Source: Burkholderia sp. Leaf177 (lineage in GTDB: Bacteria; Pseudomonadota; Gammaproteobacteria; Burkholderiales; Burkholderiaceae). Taken from it: DNA of 64,000 nucleotides. Positions within the stretch are counted from its first letter, which is position 1. Each line of letters opens with the position of its first letter. The position numbers were made by a program, and so were the translations under genes. The notes under the pieces are model-generated. The model did no database searches, was not told where the DNA came from, and saw only the letters and a list, made by a program, of their open reading frames with translations. Below are positions 8,600-19,914 of the stretch, piece by piece. The stretch is from positions 1-64,000 of the forward strand of contig NZ_LMPF01000004.1 of assembly GCF_001424345.1 (NCBI RefSeq), given 5' to 3'.

Positions 8600-9565
8600 A
8601 TGGCCCCTGCGATGAAAAACGAGTTGCAGCATCGCACGGTGCTGCTGGATGAAGCGGTCAATGCGCTGATTACGCGCGCGGACGGTACTTATATAGATGG
8701 CACGTTCGGGCGAGGCGGTCATAGCCGGCTCGTGCTGACGAAGCTGAGTGAAGCCGGACGGCTGATCGCTTTCGACAAAGACCCGCTGGCTATCGCCACG
8801 GCAGAACAGATTCAGGATTCGCGGTTTTCGATCGTGCATGAGAGTTTCGCCTCGTTAGCCGATGCCGCAGCCGAGCGAGGAGTGGGGAAAGTGTCGGGCG
8901 TGTTGCTGGATCTGGGTGTTTCGTCGCCTCAAGTGGACGATCCGGATCGCGGCTTCAGTTTCAGGGCCGATGGCCCGCTCGACATGCGGATGGACCCGAG
9001 CCGCGGCGAATCCGCAGCGGACTGGCTGGCGCGGGCAACGGTGCAGGAATTGACGGAGGTGATCAGAGATTATGGGGAAGAACGGTTTGCTTTTCAGATT
9101 GCAAAGGCGCTTGTTGCTCGCCGGGCAGAGTCCGACCGTCTTGGGCCTCTCGTCAGCACGGGCGAGCTTGCCCAAATCGTGGGTCACGTCGTCAAAACCC
9201 GTGAGAAGGGCAAGGATCCGGCAACCCGCACCTTTCAGGCTATACGGATTCACATCAATCAAGAGCTTGCGGAGCTGCAAGTAGTTCTGGACGCAGCATT
9301 GGCGTTGTTGGAGCAAGGGGGGCGCCTCGTCGTGATCAGCTTTCATTCGCTCGAGGACCGGATCGTCAAGCGTTTCATGCAGGCCCACGCGAGCGGGCCT
9401 GCGATCGATCGCCGACTGCCCATTCGTGCCGCCGACATTCCCACGCCACCGCTCAAGTTGCTCGGCCGTGTATTTGCTTCCGAAGCCGAAGTTGCGGCGA
9501 ACCCGCGCGCCCGCTCCGCAGTCATGCGGATCGCCGAGCGCGTCACTGAGCAGACGGCGCCATGA
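8600..9565 (+). CDS. rsmH: 16S rRNA (cytosine(1402)-N(4))-methyltransferase
   Basis: The 321-aa SAM-dependent enzyme (formerly MraW) methylates N4 of C1402 in the ribosomal P site. The SAM-binding [12 protein letters not shown] motif is near residue 34, followed by [19 protein letters not shown] and the C-terminal [16 protein letters not shown] typical of the family. ATG at 8600 is used; a second in-frame ATG lies four codons in. Its stop overlaps the ftsL start by four nucleotides (ATGA). Confidence 0.95.
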   Translation: MAPAMKNELQHRTVLLDEAVNALITRADGTYIDGTFGRGGHSRLVLTKLSEAGRLIAFDKDPLAIATAEQIQDSRFSIVHESFASLADAAAERGVGKVSGVLLDLGVSSPQVDDPDRGFSFRADGPLDMRMDPSRGESAADWLARATVQELTEVIRDYGEERFAFQIAKALVARRAESDRLGPLVSTGELAQIVGHVVKTREKGKDPATRTFQAIRIHINQELAELQVVLDAALALLEQGGRLVVISFHSLEDRIVKRFMQAHASGPAIDRRLPIRAADIPTPPLKLLGRVFASEAEVAANPRARSAVMRIAERVTEQTAP

Positions 9566-9906
9566 ACCGTCTGAATATCTTCCTGCTGATCGTCGTGCTG
9601 GGCTGCGCGTTGTCGGCGGTGAGCGCGTCGAACAAGCAGCGGCAGATCTTTATCAATGTGCAGCGGGCGCAATCGCAAGAGCGTCAACTGCAGCAGGATT
9701 TTTCACAGCTTCAATATCAGCAGAGCGCGTTGTCTAAAACATCGCGTATCGAGCAGTTGGCCATTACGTCCCTGAAAATGCAGCCCGTCACGACGGGCCG
9801 CACGCAATATCTGAACTATGACCCGGCAACATCGAAGGCGACAGATGCGCCGTTGCCTGCGCCCGTGCCGGCGTCGGCGCCTCCCGCACGCGGGGTGAAA
9901 CGATGA
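9562..9906 (+). CDS. ftsL: Cell division protein FtsL
   Basis: A 114-aa bitopic membrane protein: a short cytoplasmic N-terminus, one membrane segment at about residues 3-23 ([19 protein letters not shown]), then a periplasmic coiled coil rich in Gln and Arg. It recruits and scaffolds FtsB, FtsQ and the FtsWI synthase at the septum. The C-terminus is Pro/Ala-rich. It overlaps rsmH and ftsI by ATGA at both ends, implying translational coupling. Identification rests on topology plus position, since FtsL sequences diverge strongly. Confidence 0.9.
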   Translation: MNRLNIFLLIVVLGCALSAVSASNKQRQIFINVQRAQSQERQLQQDFSQLQYQQSALSKTSRIEQLAITSLKMQPVTTGRTQYLNYDPATSKATDAPLPAPVPASAPPARGVKR

Positions 9907-11762
9907 AACCCACGCCAAAGAAGAACAAGGGCGTCGCCTTCACGCCAAATCCCATTCTCTCCGTGCGCCTCCCGATGTGGCGCTCGAAGCTCGTCGTGTT
10001 CCTGTTGTTCATGGCGTTTGTAGCGCTCGCCGGGCGCGCGTTCTGGATCCAGGGTCCGGGCAACGCGTTCTTCAAGAAACAAGGCGAAAGCCGCTATCAG
10101 CGCACGCTCGAACTGCCGGCCACGCGTGGCCAGATCAAGGACCGCAACGGCCTCGTGCTTGCGACCAGCCTTCCCGTAAAGGCAATCTGGGCAATTCCCG
10201 AAGCGGTTCCCGACGATCTCGGCGCGGACAAGCTCGGCCAGCTTTCCACGCTGCTCGAAATGTCGCCGAAGGAATTGCGCTCCAAGTTGTCGATGGATAA
10301 AACCTTCGTCTACGTGAAGCGCCAAGTGCCCATGGAAGTCGCGCAGAAAGTCGCGGCGCTGGATATTCCGGGCATCTACACGCGTGGCGAATACAAGCGC
10401 TTTTATCCGGAAGGCGAGATCACGGCGCATCTGATCGGCTTCACTAATATTGAAGACAAAGGTCAGGAAGGCGTCGAACTCGGCGATCAGGGCATTCTGG
10501 CCGGAACGCCGGGCATGCGCCGCGTGATCAAGGACCGGATGGGGCACATCGTCGAGGACGTCGATGAACAAGTCGTGCCGCACAACGGCGAAGACGTGGA
10601 TCTGTCGATCGACAGCAAGATCCAGTACATCGCTTATACGAACCTGAAAGCGGCCGTCGAGAAATTCAAGGCGAAAGCGGGCGCGGCTATTGTTATCGAC
10701 GTGAAGACGGGCGAGGTGCTCGCGCTCGTCAACTATCCGACCTACAACCCGAACGACCGCTCGCGCATGACCGGCGAGCAATTGCGCAACCGGATCATGA
10801 CGGACACGTTCGAGCCGGGCTCGATCATGAAGCCGTTCACGGTATCGCTGGCGCTCGATCTGCATCGCGTGACGCCGAATACGCTGGTCGAAACGGGCAA
10901 CGGTCAGTTCGTGCTCGACGGCGCGCGCATCACCGACGACTCGGGCTTCGGCACGCTCACCGTTGGCGGCGTGATCCAGAAATCGAGCAACATCGGCGCG
11001 ACCAAGATTGCAATGCAGCTGAAGCCCGAAGAGATGTGGAACATGTACACGAGCATCGGGCTCGGGCAAGCGCCGAAGGTGGGATTCCCGGGCGCGGTGT
11101 CCGGACGTCTGCGGCCGTGGAAAAGCTGGCGCCGGATCGAACAGGCGACCATGTCGTATGGCTATGGCTTGTCGGCTTCGCTCTTCCAGCTGGCACGCGC
11201 CTACACTGCGATTGCGCATGACGGGCAAGTGTTGCCGGTCTCGATTTTCCGCACGCCTGGTGATTCAGCCGTGACCGGTCCTCAAGTGTTCGCGCCGACC
11301 ACCGCGCGTGAAGTGCGCGCCATGCTCGAGACCGTGACGGCGAAGGGCGGCACGTCGCCGGATGCGGCCGTGCCGGGTTATCGCGTGGGCGGGAAGTCGG
11401 GTACGGCGTATAAACACGCGGGCCGCGGCTACGATAAATCCAAGTACCGCGCGTCGTTCGTCGGCATGGGTCCAATGCCGAATCCGCGCATCGTGGTGGC
11501 CGTTTCCGTCGATGAACCCACGGCCGGCAGTCACTTCGGCGGTCAGGTTTCGGGACCGGTGTTCTCGGCTATCGTCGGGGATACGTTGCGTTCGCTGAAC
11601 GTTCCGCCGGACATGGCCGTGAAGCAGATGGTCGTCTCCGACGATCCCGCGTCCGGCACGCCCGCAACCGACATCAAGAAGCCGAACGCGACGACCGCGA
11701 ATCTGCCGAAGAAGCTGAAGGTATCGGCGAATACGAAAACGCATCCGGGAGTCGTTCGATGA
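9903..11762 (+). CDS. ftsI: Peptidoglycan D,D-transpeptidase FtsI (PBP3)
   Basis: The 619-aa septal class B penicillin-binding protein cross-links septal peptidoglycan in the periplasm. A single N-terminal membrane helix lies at about residues 29-48, followed by the pedestal domain (RGQIKDRNG). The transpeptidase motifs are present: SIMK with catalytic Ser307 and Lys310, SSN at 361-363 and KSGT at 498-501. It is somewhat longer than E. coli FtsI (588 aa), mainly through a Lys/Pro-rich C-terminal tail. ATGA overlaps join it to ftsL and murE. Confidence 0.95.
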   Translation: MKPTPKKNKGVAFTPNPILSVRLPMWRSKLVVFLLFMAFVALAGRAFWIQGPGNAFFKKQGESRYQRTLELPATRGQIKDRNGLVLATSLPVKAIWAIPEAVPDDLGADKLGQLSTLLEMSPKELRSKLSMDKTFVYVKRQVPMEVAQKVAALDIPGIYTRGEYKRFYPEGEITAHLIGFTNIEDKGQEGVELGDQGILAGTPGMRRVIKDRMGHIVEDVDEQVVPHNGEDVDLSIDSKIQYIAYTNLKAAVEKFKAKAGAAIVIDVKTGEVLALVNYPTYNPNDRSRMTGEQLRNRIMTDTFEPGSIMKPFTVSLALDLHRVTPNTLVETGNGQFVLDGARITDDSGFGTLTVGGVIQKSSNIGATKIAMQLKPEEMWNMYTSIGLGQAPKVGFPGAVSGRLRPWKSWRRIEQATMSYGYGLSASLFQLARAYTAIAHDGQVLPVSIFRTPGDSAVTGPQVFAPTTAREVRAMLETVTAKGGTSPDAAVPGYRVGGKSGTAYKHAGRGYDKSKYRASFVGMGPMPNPRIVVAVSVDEPTAGSHFGGQVSGPVFSAIVGDTLRSLNVPPDMAVKQMVVSDDPASGTPATDIKKPNATTANLPKKLKVSANTKTHPGVVR

Positions 11763-13297
11763 GCGACTTGATCAAGCAACAAGCGCAGATCGCGAAGGCG
11801 GTCGAATGGTTGCGCGCGCACGCCGATGCCGGTGCGCAGTTGCATGCCGACTCGCGTTCGCTTAAACCCGGCGACGTGTTTTTCGCCTATGCCGTCGATG
11901 GTGCCGACAGCCGTCCGCATATCGATGCTGCCTGGAAAAACGGCGCCGCTGCCGTGCTGTATCAGCCGGAAAACTTCTCGGGCAAACCGGATGCATCGCG
12001 TTCATTTGCCGTCAAGGCGTTGAACGAACTGGCCGGACCGATAGCATCGGCATGGTATGGCGAGCCGACTGATTCCATGCTCGTTGTGGGCGTGACCGGA
12101 ACGAACGGCAAGACGTCGTGCAGCCAATGGCTTGCATCGGCGCTTTCCGCGTTGGGAACGCCCACCGCCGTGATCGGCACGCTGGGCAGCGGCATGCCGG
12201 GCAAGCTCGTGCATTCGGGTTTCACCACGCCCGACGCGCCGCAATTGCAACGCACATTCGCGCAGTTCAAGGCGGAAGGCGCGAAGGGCGTTGCCATTGA
12301 AGTGTCGTCGCACGCGCTGCATCAGGGGCGCGCGAACGGCACGAAGTTCGACATCGCCATCTTCACGAATCTCACGCAGGACCACCTCGATTATCACGGC
12401 ACGTTCGCCGCGTACGAAGGCGCGAAGGCGAAGCTGTTCGCGTGGCCGGCGCTGAAAGCCGCTGTCGTCAATCGCGACGATGCAGCCGGTCAACGTCTGA
12501 TCGCCGCATGTCACGGTCGCACGCGAACGATTGCGTATGGCGTTGAAGGTTCATTGGACGCGTCGAACGTGAAAGCCGATGCATCGCTGATCGCAAGCCG
12601 CGTTCGCGCAACCGCGACGGGCACGGCGTTTCACGTGAGTTCCGATTGGGGCAATGCCGACGTGGAAGTCGCGACGCTCGGCGAATTCAATGTCAGCAAT
12701 TTGCTCGGCGTTCTGGGTGCATTGCTGGCCGCGCATGTTCCTTTCGATGCCGCGCTCGCGCAGATAGCGAAGCTCGAACCGGTGAATGGCCGCATGCAGC
12801 GCCTCGGCGGCCGCTTGCAGAACGACGAGCCGCTTGTCGTGATCGACTATGCGCACACGCCGGACGCGCTCGAAAAAACGCTCGAAGCGCTGCGTCCGAT
12901 CGCACAAGCACGCGGCGGTCAGCTGATCTGCATGTTCGGTTGCGGCGGCGATCGCGATGCGACCAAGCGTCCGCTGATGGGCGGTATCGCGGAGAAGAAT
13001 GCAGATCATGTGGTGATCACAAGCGATAACCCGCGCAGCGAGGATCCGCTCGCGATCATCGATCAGATTGCTGCAGGCTTTCAGGACGCGAGCAAGGCGC
13101 GCCGCATCGAGGACCGCGCGAGCGCGATTCTGCAGGCGGTGCGTACCGCGGCTCGTGAGGACGTGGTTGTGCTGGCTGGAAAAGGCCACGAAGCCACGCA
13201 GGAAATCATGGGCAAGAAGCGCGCGTTTTCCGATCAGGATCATGCGCGCCTGGCCCTCGCCGCTCGCGCCACGCAAGCGCGCGGAGGTGGTGAATGA
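11759..13297 (+). CDS. murE: UDP-MurNAc-L-alanyl-D-glutamate--2,6-diaminopimelate ligase
   Basis: The 512-aa cytosolic Mur ligase adds meso-diaminopimelate to UDP-MurNAc-L-Ala-D-Glu. The ATP loop VTGTNGKTS is followed by the central-domain TTPDAPQLQ and the EVSSHAL histidine segment. The substrate-binding DNPR of meso-DAP-type MurE proteins is present in TSDNPRSEDP, which argues against a lysine-adding enzyme. Overlaps of four nucleotides link it to ftsI and murF. Confidence 0.95.
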   Translation: MSDLIKQQAQIAKAVEWLRAHADAGAQLHADSRSLKPGDVFFAYAVDGADSRPHIDAAWKNGAAAVLYQPENFSGKPDASRSFAVKALNELAGPIASAWYGEPTDSMLVVGVTGTNGKTSCSQWLASALSALGTPTAVIGTLGSGMPGKLVHSGFTTPDAPQLQRTFAQFKAEGAKGVAIEVSSHALHQGRANGTKFDIAIFTNLTQDHLDYHGTFAAYEGAKAKLFAWPALKAAVVNRDDAAGQRLIAACHGRTRTIAYGVEGSLDASNVKADASLIASRVRATATGTAFHVSSDWGNADVEVATLGEFNVSNLLGVLGALLAAHVPFDAALAQIAKLEPVNGRMQRLGGRLQNDEPLVVIDYAHTPDALEKTLEALRPIAQARGGQLICMFGCGGDRDATKRPLMGGIAEKNADHVVITSDNPRSEDPLAIIDQIAAGFQDASKARRIEDRASAILQAVRTAAREDVVVLAGKGHEATQEIMGKKRAFSDQDHARLALAARATQARGGGE

Positions 13298-14706
13298 CGC
13301 TATTTACATTGCGCGACGCAGCGCTCGAGATTCCCGGCGCGATTGTCATAGGCGATGAAAACATCGCGTTCGATCGTGTCTCCACGGACAGCCGCACGGC
13401 CGGTCCGGGCGATCTGTTTATTGCGATCAAGGGCGACCGTTTCGATGCCCACAATTTCTTGCCGCAAGTCGCCCAACGCGGCGCAACTGCCGTGCTCGCC
13501 TCGCGTTTGCCCGATGACTTTGCAACGCCAGCCATCAAGGTAAGGGACACGCGCGTTGCGCTCGGTGCGCTCGCGCATGGCTGGCGCAAACGCTTCACGA
13601 TTCCGCTGATTGCAGTCACCGGCAGCAACGGAAAAACGACGGTCAAGGAAATGATCTCGTCGATTTTCGCGGCGGCCGTAGGTGAAAGCGCGCGGCTTGC
13701 GACGGCGGGAAATTTCAACAACGACATTGGTTTGCCGTTGACGCTGTTCCGTCTGAACGAAACCCATAAGCTGGCCGTGATCGAACTCGGCATGAATCAT
13801 CCGGGCGAAACCGAAACGCTCGGCAAGATTGCCGCGCCGACGGTCGCCGTTGTGAACAACGCGCAGCGCGAGCACCAGGAATTCATGGCAACGGTCGAAG
13901 CGGTCGCGCTCGAACACGCGTCCGTGATTCACGCGCTCGGCGCGAGCGGAACGGCCGTTTTCCCCGCCGATGACAAATACGCCAGCATCTGGCGCGTCGC
14001 CGCCACGGGCAATCCGATCCTGGATTTCGCCTTGCACACGGACGCGTCGCAAACCGATGCAGCGGTAACCGGCAAGCTGGCGGGCGCAACGCTGCATATC
14101 GCAACGCCGGAAGGCGCAACGGACGTCGCATTGCAAGTCCTCGGCGATCACAACGCGCGTAACGCTCTAGCGGCAACGGCGGCGGCGCTCGCCGCAAATG
14201 TTTCACTCGATGCCATCAAGCGCGGGCTCGAAGCGTTCGAGCCGGTGAAAGGCCGTTTGCAAGTGAAGCGCGCGGCGGTGAAGTCAATTGAAGGCGCGAC
14301 GGTTATCGACGATACATACAACTCGAATCCCGATTCCATGCGCGCGGCCATCGACGTGCTTGCTTCGCAAGCTTCGCCGCGTGTGCTCGTGATGGGCGAC
14401 ATGGGCGAAGTCGGCGATCAGGGTCCGGCGTTTCATCGTGAAGTCGGCGCGTATGCGGCGCAACAGGGAATCGATGCGCTCTTCGCACTCGGCGACGCAA
14501 GCATTGACGCCGCGAAAGCATTCGGCGCGGCAGGCCAGCATTTCCCCGATATTTCCTCACTCATTGCAGCACTCACCGGCGCGGGCTTCGGACCCGCCGC
14601 CACGTTTCTCGTGAAAGGCTCGCGCTTCATGCAGATGGAGCGCGTGGTGGACGCCGTGACGAGTCCACACCAACCCGCAGCGGGCGCTACGCCCGCTGCG
14701 CACTGA
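13294..14706 (+). CDS. murF: UDP-N-acetylmuramoyl-tripeptide--D-alanyl-D-alanine ligase
   Basis: The 470-aa ligase adds D-Ala-D-Ala to the UDP-MurNAc tripeptide, the last cytosolic step of the pentapeptide. The N-terminal substrate domain carries STDSRTAGPGDLFIAI, the ATP loop is VTGSNGKTTVKEM, and IELGMNHPGE plus DDTYNSNPDSM mark the central and C-terminal domains. Start ATG lies inside the murE stop region (ATGA). A 15-nt gap with AAGAAGGA precedes mraY. Confidence 0.95.
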   Translation: MTLFTLRDAALEIPGAIVIGDENIAFDRVSTDSRTAGPGDLFIAIKGDRFDAHNFLPQVAQRGATAVLASRLPDDFATPAIKVRDTRVALGALAHGWRKRFTIPLIAVTGSNGKTTVKEMISSIFAAAVGESARLATAGNFNNDIGLPLTLFRLNETHKLAVIELGMNHPGETETLGKIAAPTVAVVNNAQREHQEFMATVEAVALEHASVIHALGASGTAVFPADDKYASIWRVAATGNPILDFALHTDASQTDAAVTGKLAGATLHIATPEGATDVALQVLGDHNARNALAATAAALAANVSLDAIKRGLEAFEPVKGRLQVKRAAVKSIEGATVIDDTYNSNPDSMRAAIDVLASQASPRVLVMGDMGEVGDQGPAFHREVGAYAAQQGIDALFALGDASIDAAKAFGAAGQHFPDISSLIAALTGAGFGPAATFLVKGSRFMQMERVVDAVTSPHQPAAGATPAAH

Positions 14707-14721
14707 AGAAGAAGGACCAGC

Positions 14722-15891
14722 ATGCTACTCGCACTCGCGCAATGGCTTCAGAATGACGCCAGTTTTCTGCGCGTGTTTACCTATCTCACGTTCCGCGCAG
14801 TCGGCGCGACGATCACGGCGTTGTTCGTCGGTCTCGTGTGCGGTCCGTGGGTGATCCGCAAATTGACGCAGCTGAAGGTCGGTCAGGCCGTGCGCACGAA
14901 CGGTCCGCAAACGCATCTGGTGAAGTCGGGCACGCCGACCATGGGTGGCGTGTTGATTCTGCTGGGCATCGCGTTTTCGACTTTGCTGTGGGCTGATCTG
15001 GCCAATCGATTTGTGTGGATCGTGATGCTCGTCACGTTCGGTTACGGCGTGATCGGCTGGGTCGATGATTACCGCAAGGTCGTGCACAAAGACCCGCGCG
15101 GCATGTCGTCGCGCGAGAAGTATTTCTGGCAATCGGCGATTGGCTTGTTCGCCGCCGTGTATCTCGCTTTCAGCGTGTCCGAGGCGAACAACGCGCGCGT
15201 ATTCGACCTGTTCATGGCGTGGGTGCGAAGCGGTTTGTCGATGGGCTTGCCCGCGCGCGCCGACCTGATGCTGCCGTTTCTCAAATCGATCAGCTATCCG
15301 CTTGGCACGTGGGGTTTCATCGCCATGACGTATCTCGTGATCGTCGGGTCGAGCAACGCCGTGAATCTCACTGATGGCCTCGACGGTCTCGTGATCATGC
15401 CGGTGGTTCTGGTCGGTGCATCGCTCGGCGCGTTCGCCTATGTGATGGGCAGCTCGGTGTACTCGAAATACCTGCTGTTCCCACACATTCCTGGCGCTGG
15501 CGAATTACTTATCTTTTGTTCTGCGATGGGCGGCGCCGGACTCGCGTTTCTCTGGTACAACACGCATCCCGCGCAGGTCTTCATGGGCGACGTCGGCGCG
15601 CTTGCACTCGGCGGCGCGCTTGGCACCATCGCAGTGATCGTGCGGCAGGAAGTCGTGCTGTTCATCATGGGCGGCGTGTTCGTCGCGGAAACGCTTTCCG
15701 TGATGATGCAAGTGACCTATTTCAAGTACACGAAAAAACGCTTCGGCGAAGGGCGGCGCATCTTCAAGATGGCGCCGCTGCATCACCATTTCGAGTTGTC
15801 GGGATGGAAGGAAACGCAGGTCGTCGTGCGCTTCTGGATCATCACGCTGATGTTGTGTCTGTTTGGTTTGTCGACGCTGAAGCTGCGTTGA
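14722..15891 (+). CDS. mraY: Phospho-N-acetylmuramoyl-pentapeptide-transferase
   Basis: The 389-aa polytopic inner membrane enzyme transfers phospho-MurNAc-pentapeptide to undecaprenyl phosphate, making lipid I. Family landmarks include GTPTMGG, the catalytic WVDDYRK aspartate pair, NLTDGLDGL, and the cytoplasmic histidine loop MAPLHHHFE. About ten hydrophobic segments can be counted. Length is slightly above the E. coli protein (360 aa) because of an insertion near residues 155-190. It is transcribed with murF and murD. Confidence 0.95.
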   Translation: MLLALAQWLQNDASFLRVFTYLTFRAVGATITALFVGLVCGPWVIRKLTQLKVGQAVRTNGPQTHLVKSGTPTMGGVLILLGIAFSTLLWADLANRFVWIVMLVTFGYGVIGWVDDYRKVVHKDPRGMSSREKYFWQSAIGLFAAVYLAFSVSEANNARVFDLFMAWVRSGLSMGLPARADLMLPFLKSISYPLGTWGFIAMTYLVIVGSSNAVNLTDGLDGLVIMPVVLVGASLGAFAYVMGSSVYSKYLLFPHIPGAGELLIFCSAMGGAGLAFLWYNTHPAQVFMGDVGALALGGALGTIAVIVRQEVVLFIMGGVFVAETLSVMMQVTYFKYTKKRFGEGRRIFKMAPLHHHFELSGWKETQVVVRFWIITLMLCLFGLSTLKLR

Positions 15892-15920
15892 TTTTAGTTG
15901 TCCGGGAAAAAGGTAAAGCG

Positions 15921-17447
15921 ATGTTTGGCGAGAAGTTCTTCGATCGGCAAAGTCCGATGGTGCTCGTGCTTGGGCTCGGTGAATCCGGCCTCGCAATGAC
16001 GCGCTGGTGCGCGCGTCACGGGTGCCGTCTGCGCGTGGCCGATACCCGCGCCACGCCGCCGAATCTGTCGGAACTTGCTGTGCATGGCATCGATGCGGAA
16101 TTTGTCGGCGGTGCGTTCACGCCGGCGCTGCTCGATGGCGGGATCGAAATTGTTGCAATCAGCCCGGGACTGTCGCCTCTGGCTGATGATTTGAGGCCGC
16201 TCCTCGACGCCGCGCGGGAACGCGGCGTCCCAGTGTGGGGCGAGCTGGAATTGTTCGCGCAAGCGTTGAAGTCGCTTGGCGCGAACGGCTACACGCCGAA
16301 GGTGATTGCCATTACGGGCACCAACGGCAAGACCACGACAACCGCCATGACGGGGTTGTTGTGCGAGCGTGCCGGCAAGACCGTGGCGGTGGCGGGAAAC
16401 ATCAGCCCGGCCATGCTGGACAAGCTCAGCGAAGCAATCGACAACACCGCGTTGCCCGATGTCTGGGTGCTGGAGCTGTCGAGTTTTCAGCTTGAGACGG
16501 CACACTCGTTCGCGCCGGACGCTGCTGCCGTGCTGAACATTACGCAGGACCATCTGGACTGGCACGGCGGGCTCGACGCGTATGCCGCTGCGAAGGGCCG
16601 CATCTTTGGTGAGAAGACGGTTCGCGTGTTGAATCGTGATGACGCGCGGACCATGAAGCTGGCATCCGGGCTTCCGGCTTCGGGAATTGCGGCGAAGCTC
16701 GTGACGTTCGGGCTCAACGAACCGGTGCGTCTGGGTGACTTCGGTTTGCTGCGCGAAAACGGCATTGCGTGGCTGGCGCAAGGCCACGACCGCGATCTCA
16801 GCGATGAACCCACGCCCACGCGTCGCCGTAAAAGCGATGTCGCCGCGGAGCCGAACGTGTATTCGAAGCGCCTGATGCCCGTCGATGCATTGCGCGTTCG
16901 CGGCCTGCACAACGCGGCAAATGCGCTGGCTGCGCTGGCGTTGGCGCGCGCGGTGGACTTGCCGCTGGCGTCGTTGCTGCACGGCTTGCGTGAGTACAAG
17001 GGCGAGCCGCATCGCGTGGAAGTGATCGGGCAGATCGACGGCGTCGATTTCGTCGATGACAGCAAGGGCACGAACGTGGGCGCGACTGTCGCGGCGCTGG
17101 ATGGTCTCGCGCAGAAGTCGGTGCTGATTGCCGGTGGCGATGGAAAAGGCCAGGACTTTTCGCCGCTCGAAGCGCCGGTCGAACGCTGGTGCCGCGCCGT
17201 GATGCTGATCGGGCGTGATGCACCGCGTATTCGTGCAGCGCTCGCTAACACGGACGTGCCGTTGCACGACCACGTAACACTCGAAGCCGCGACGCAAGCG
17301 GCCGCGCAACTCGCCCAGCCCGGCGACGCCGTGTTGTTGTCGCCGGCGTGCGCGAGCTTCGACATGTTCAAGAACTATGCACATCGCGCGGATGTTTTCC
17401 GGCAAGCGGTGGCTGATATTGCTGCAGACCGGGGGGTGATGCTATGA
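15921..17447 (+). CDS. murD: UDP-N-acetylmuramoyl-L-alanine--D-glutamate ligase
   Basis: The 508-aa cytosolic ligase adds D-glutamate to UDP-MurNAc-L-Ala. It shows the N-terminal Rossmann motif GLGESG, the ATP loop [13 protein letters not shown] at about 131-143, LELSSFQL and the C-terminal DDSKGTN. It is about 70 residues longer than E. coli MurD; part of this is a charged, proline-containing stretch at about 288-318 (including [10 protein letters not shown]) between central and C-terminal domains. ATG at 15921 follows AAGG; an upstream extension would overlap mraY by nearly 400 nt and is rejected. Confidence 0.94.
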   Translation: MFGEKFFDRQSPMVLVLGLGESGLAMTRWCARHGCRLRVADTRATPPNLSELAVHGIDAEFVGGAFTPALLDGGIEIVAISPGLSPLADDLRPLLDAARERGVPVWGELELFAQALKSLGANGYTPKVIAITGTNGKTTTTAMTGLLCERAGKTVAVAGNISPAMLDKLSEAIDNTALPDVWVLELSSFQLETAHSFAPDAAAVLNITQDHLDWHGGLDAYAAAKGRIFGEKTVRVLNRDDARTMKLASGLPASGIAAKLVTFGLNEPVRLGDFGLLRENGIAWLAQGHDRDLSDEPTPTRRRKSDVAAEPNVYSKRLMPVDALRVRGLHNAANALAALALARAVDLPLASLLHGLREYKGEPHRVEVIGQIDGVDFVDDSKGTNVGATVAALDGLAQKSVLIAGGDGKGQDFSPLEAPVERWCRAVMLIGRDAPRIRAALANTDVPLHDHVTLEAATQAAAQLAQPGDAVLLSPACASFDMFKNYAHRADVFRQAVADIAADRGVML

Positions 17448-18772
17448 GCTGGTCCGAACGTTTTGGCTCGAAGCTGACAGGACAACGCAACGCGGTTGCG
17501 AACGACAGTGCGTCGCTTGGCGGACGTGCATCGCGCGTGGCCGGCGTGGGTGCGCTCGGCGGTCTCGGCGCTCGCGTGGCAGAAAAAGCCAGCGGCATTT
17601 CAAGCGCGGTCAACGGCGTTAAGCCGGCCCGCTCGCGCATGCTCGACTACGATTATTCGCTGTTGTGGGTCACCATCGCTTTGCTCGGGCTTGGCATTGT
17701 CATGGTGTATTCGGCGTCCATCGCCATGCCGGATTCGCCCAAGTACGCGCAATACCGCGATTACTTTTTCCTCGTGCGCCATCTTGTATCGATCGCAACG
17801 GCTGTCGTCGCGTCGATCATCGCGTTCAAGATTCCCGTTTCAACCTGGGACAAGTATGCGGCCAAGTTTTTCCTGGCTTCATTGTTCCTGCTGGTGATCG
17901 TGCTGATTCCACACATCGGCAAGGGCGTGAACGGCGCGCGCCGCTGGATTCCGCTCGGCATCACGAACATGCAGCCATCGGAAATCATGAAGCTCGCCGT
18001 GACCATCTACGCGGCGAACTACACGGTGCGCAAGCAAGAGTTCATGCACAGCATCGGCCGCGGCTTCTTGCCGATGGCAGTCGCCGTCGGCTTCGTCGGC
18101 GCGTTGTTGCTGCTCGAACCGGACATGGGCGCGTTCATGGTGATCGCCTGCATTGCGATGGGCGTGCTGTTCCTCGGCGGCGTGAACGCGAAGCTGTTCG
18201 GCGGACTGGTTGCCACTGCGGTCGGCACGTTCGCGTTGCTCGTGTGGGCATCGCCGTGGCGTCGCGAGCGGATCTTCGCGTACCTCGATCCGTGGGACGA
18301 CCGATACGCGCAGGGCAAGGCCTACCAATTGACGCACTCGCTGATTGCCTTCGGCCGCGGCGAATGGTTCGGCGTAGGTTTGGGCGGCAGCGTGGAAAAG
18401 CTCAACTACCTTCCTGAAGCGCATACCGACTTCATCCTCGCGGTGATCGGCGAAGAGCTTGGGTTTGTCGGCGTGATCGTCGTGATCCTGCTGTTCTACT
18501 GGATCGTGCGCCGCGCGTTCGAAATCGGCCGCCAGGCGCTTGCGCTCGATCGCACGTTTGCGGGTTTGATGGCGAAGGGCATCGGCTTGTGGTTCGGTGC
18601 GCAGACGTTCATCAACATGGGCGTGAATCTCGGGCTGTTGCCAACCAAAGGTCTGACGTTACCGCTCGTGAGTTACGGCGGTTCGGGCATCTTGCTGAAC
18701 TGCGTTGCGCTCGCCGTGCTGATGCGCGTGGACTACGAGAATCGCGTGCTGATGCGGGGAGGCAAGGTATGA
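17444..18772 (+). CDS. ftsW: Septal peptidoglycan glycosyltransferase FtsW (SEDS family)
   Basis: The 442-aa SEDS protein polymerises septal glycan from lipid II with FtsI. A hydrophilic, Gly/Ala-rich cytoplasmic N-terminus of about 65 residues precedes ten predicted membrane spans. Conserved SEDS landmarks include GARRWIPLG, the catalytic-loop [19 protein letters not shown] (the aspartate in HTDF) and the C-terminal [14 protein letters not shown]. The start overlaps the murD stop (ATGA) and the stop overlaps the murG start. Confidence 0.95.
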   Translation: MSWSERFGSKLTGQRNAVANDSASLGGRASRVAGVGALGGLGARVAEKASGISSAVNGVKPARSRMLDYDYSLLWVTIALLGLGIVMVYSASIAMPDSPKYAQYRDYFFLVRHLVSIATAVVASIIAFKIPVSTWDKYAAKFFLASLFLLVIVLIPHIGKGVNGARRWIPLGITNMQPSEIMKLAVTIYAANYTVRKQEFMHSIGRGFLPMAVAVGFVGALLLLEPDMGAFMVIACIAMGVLFLGGVNAKLFGGLVATAVGTFALLVWASPWRRERIFAYLDPWDDRYAQGKAYQLTHSLIAFGRGEWFGVGLGGSVEKLNYLPEAHTDFILAVIGEELGFVGVIVVILLFYWIVRRAFEIGRQALALDRTFAGLMAKGIGLWFGAQTFINMGVNLGLLPTKGLTLPLVSYGGSGILLNCVALAVLMRVDYENRVLMRGGKV

Positions 18773-19914
18773 CGGCATCCGCGTCGAATCGCGCAGGCAC
18801 GCTGATGGTGATGGCCGGCGGCACCGGAGGACACGTGTTCCCGGGGCTCGCGGTCGCTCACTGGATGCAGGCGCGCGGCTGGCGTGTGGTGTGGCTCGGC
18901 AACGCGGCGGGCATGGAAGCGACGCTCGTGCCGAAGCACGGCATTGCAATGGAATACGTGCGCTTCGGCGGCGTGCGCGGCAAGGGTCTCAAGACGAAGC
19001 TGATGCTGCCCGTGAACCTGCTGCGCGCGTGTTCGCAAAGCTTGCGCGCGTTGCGCACCGTGAAGCCTGACGTAGTGCTCGGCATGGGCGGATACATCAC
19101 GTTCCCGGCAGGTTTGATGTCGAAGTTGAGTGGCACGCCGCTCGTGCTGCACGAGCAGAATTCCATCGCGGGGCTTGCGAACAAGGTGCTTGCGCATATC
19201 GCCAAGCGCGTGCTGGTCGCGTTCCCGAATGCGCTGCCGAATGCCGAATGGACCGGAAATCCAATTCGTGCGGAACTTGCCGAGACTCTGTCACCCAAAG
19301 AACGCTACGCCGCGCGCAATGTGAAGCCTGACGCGCGTCTCAATGTTCTGGTCGTCGGAGGCAGTCTGGGTGCAGCCGCTTTGAATGAAACCGTACCGAA
19401 AGCGCTCGCATTGCTCGATCCGGCGACGCGTCCGCACGTCGTGCATCAGGCGGGCGCGAAGCACATCGATGCGTTGAAGACGAATTACGCGGCAGCGGGT
19501 TTGACGTCGGACGAAGACGTGCGACTCGTGCCGTTCATCGACGATATGGCGAGCGCCTATGCCGCGGCCGATCTCGTGATCTGCCGTTCGGGCGCGATGA
19601 CCGTATCGGAAATCGCAGCGGTGGGCGTGGCGGCGTTGTTCGTGCCGTTCCCCTTCGCCGTCGATGACCATCAGACAACCAACGCCGCATTTCTCGCCAA
19701 CGAGGGCGCGGCGCACTTGATACAACAGCGCGATTTGTCGGCGGAAAAGCTTGCCGGCTGGTTGCGCGCTCAGACCCGCGAGACGCTCAGCCAGATGGCG
19801 GTGAAAGCTCGCGCCCTGGCGAAACCCGATGCAACTGAACGCGTCGGCCGGGTCTGCGCCGATGTAGCCGGCTTGAGCGCGCTGATACAAGCGCCGAAGG
19901 AAATCCAGCCATGA
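18769..19914 (+). CDS. murG: UDP-GlcNAc:lipid I N-acetylglucosaminyltransferase MurG
   Basis: The 381-aa GT28 enzyme at the inner membrane face adds GlcNAc to lipid I to give lipid II. It has the N-terminal [12 protein letters not shown] loop, [24 protein letters not shown] and the C-terminal nucleotide-sugar site [15 protein letters not shown] with [17 protein letters not shown] at 18769 lies in the ftsW stop (ATGA), which fixes the start; an upstream extension within ftsW is not credible. Confidence 0.95.
   Translation: MTASASNRAGTLMVMAGGTGGHVFPGLAVAHWMQARGWRVVWLGNAAGMEATLVPKHGIAMEYVRFGGVRGKGLKTKLMLPVNLLRACSQSLRALRTVKPDVVLGMGGYITFPAGLMSKLSGTPLVLHEQNSIAGLANKVLAHIAKRVLVAFPNALPNAEWTGNPIRAELAETLSPKERYAARNVKPDARLNVLVVGGSLGAAALNETVPKALALLDPATRPHVVHQAGAKHIDALKTNYAAAGLTSDEDVRLVPFIDDMASAYAAADLVICRSGAMTVSEIAAVGVAALFVPFPFAVDDHQTTNAAFLANEGAAHLIQQRDLSAEKLAGWLRAQTRETLSQMAVKARALAKPDATERVGRVCADVAGLSALIQAPKEIQP

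Noticed and set aside
15894..17405. A 503-codon minus-strand frame across murD
   Set aside because: Arg/His-rich shadow of murD with no ribosome site and no domain.
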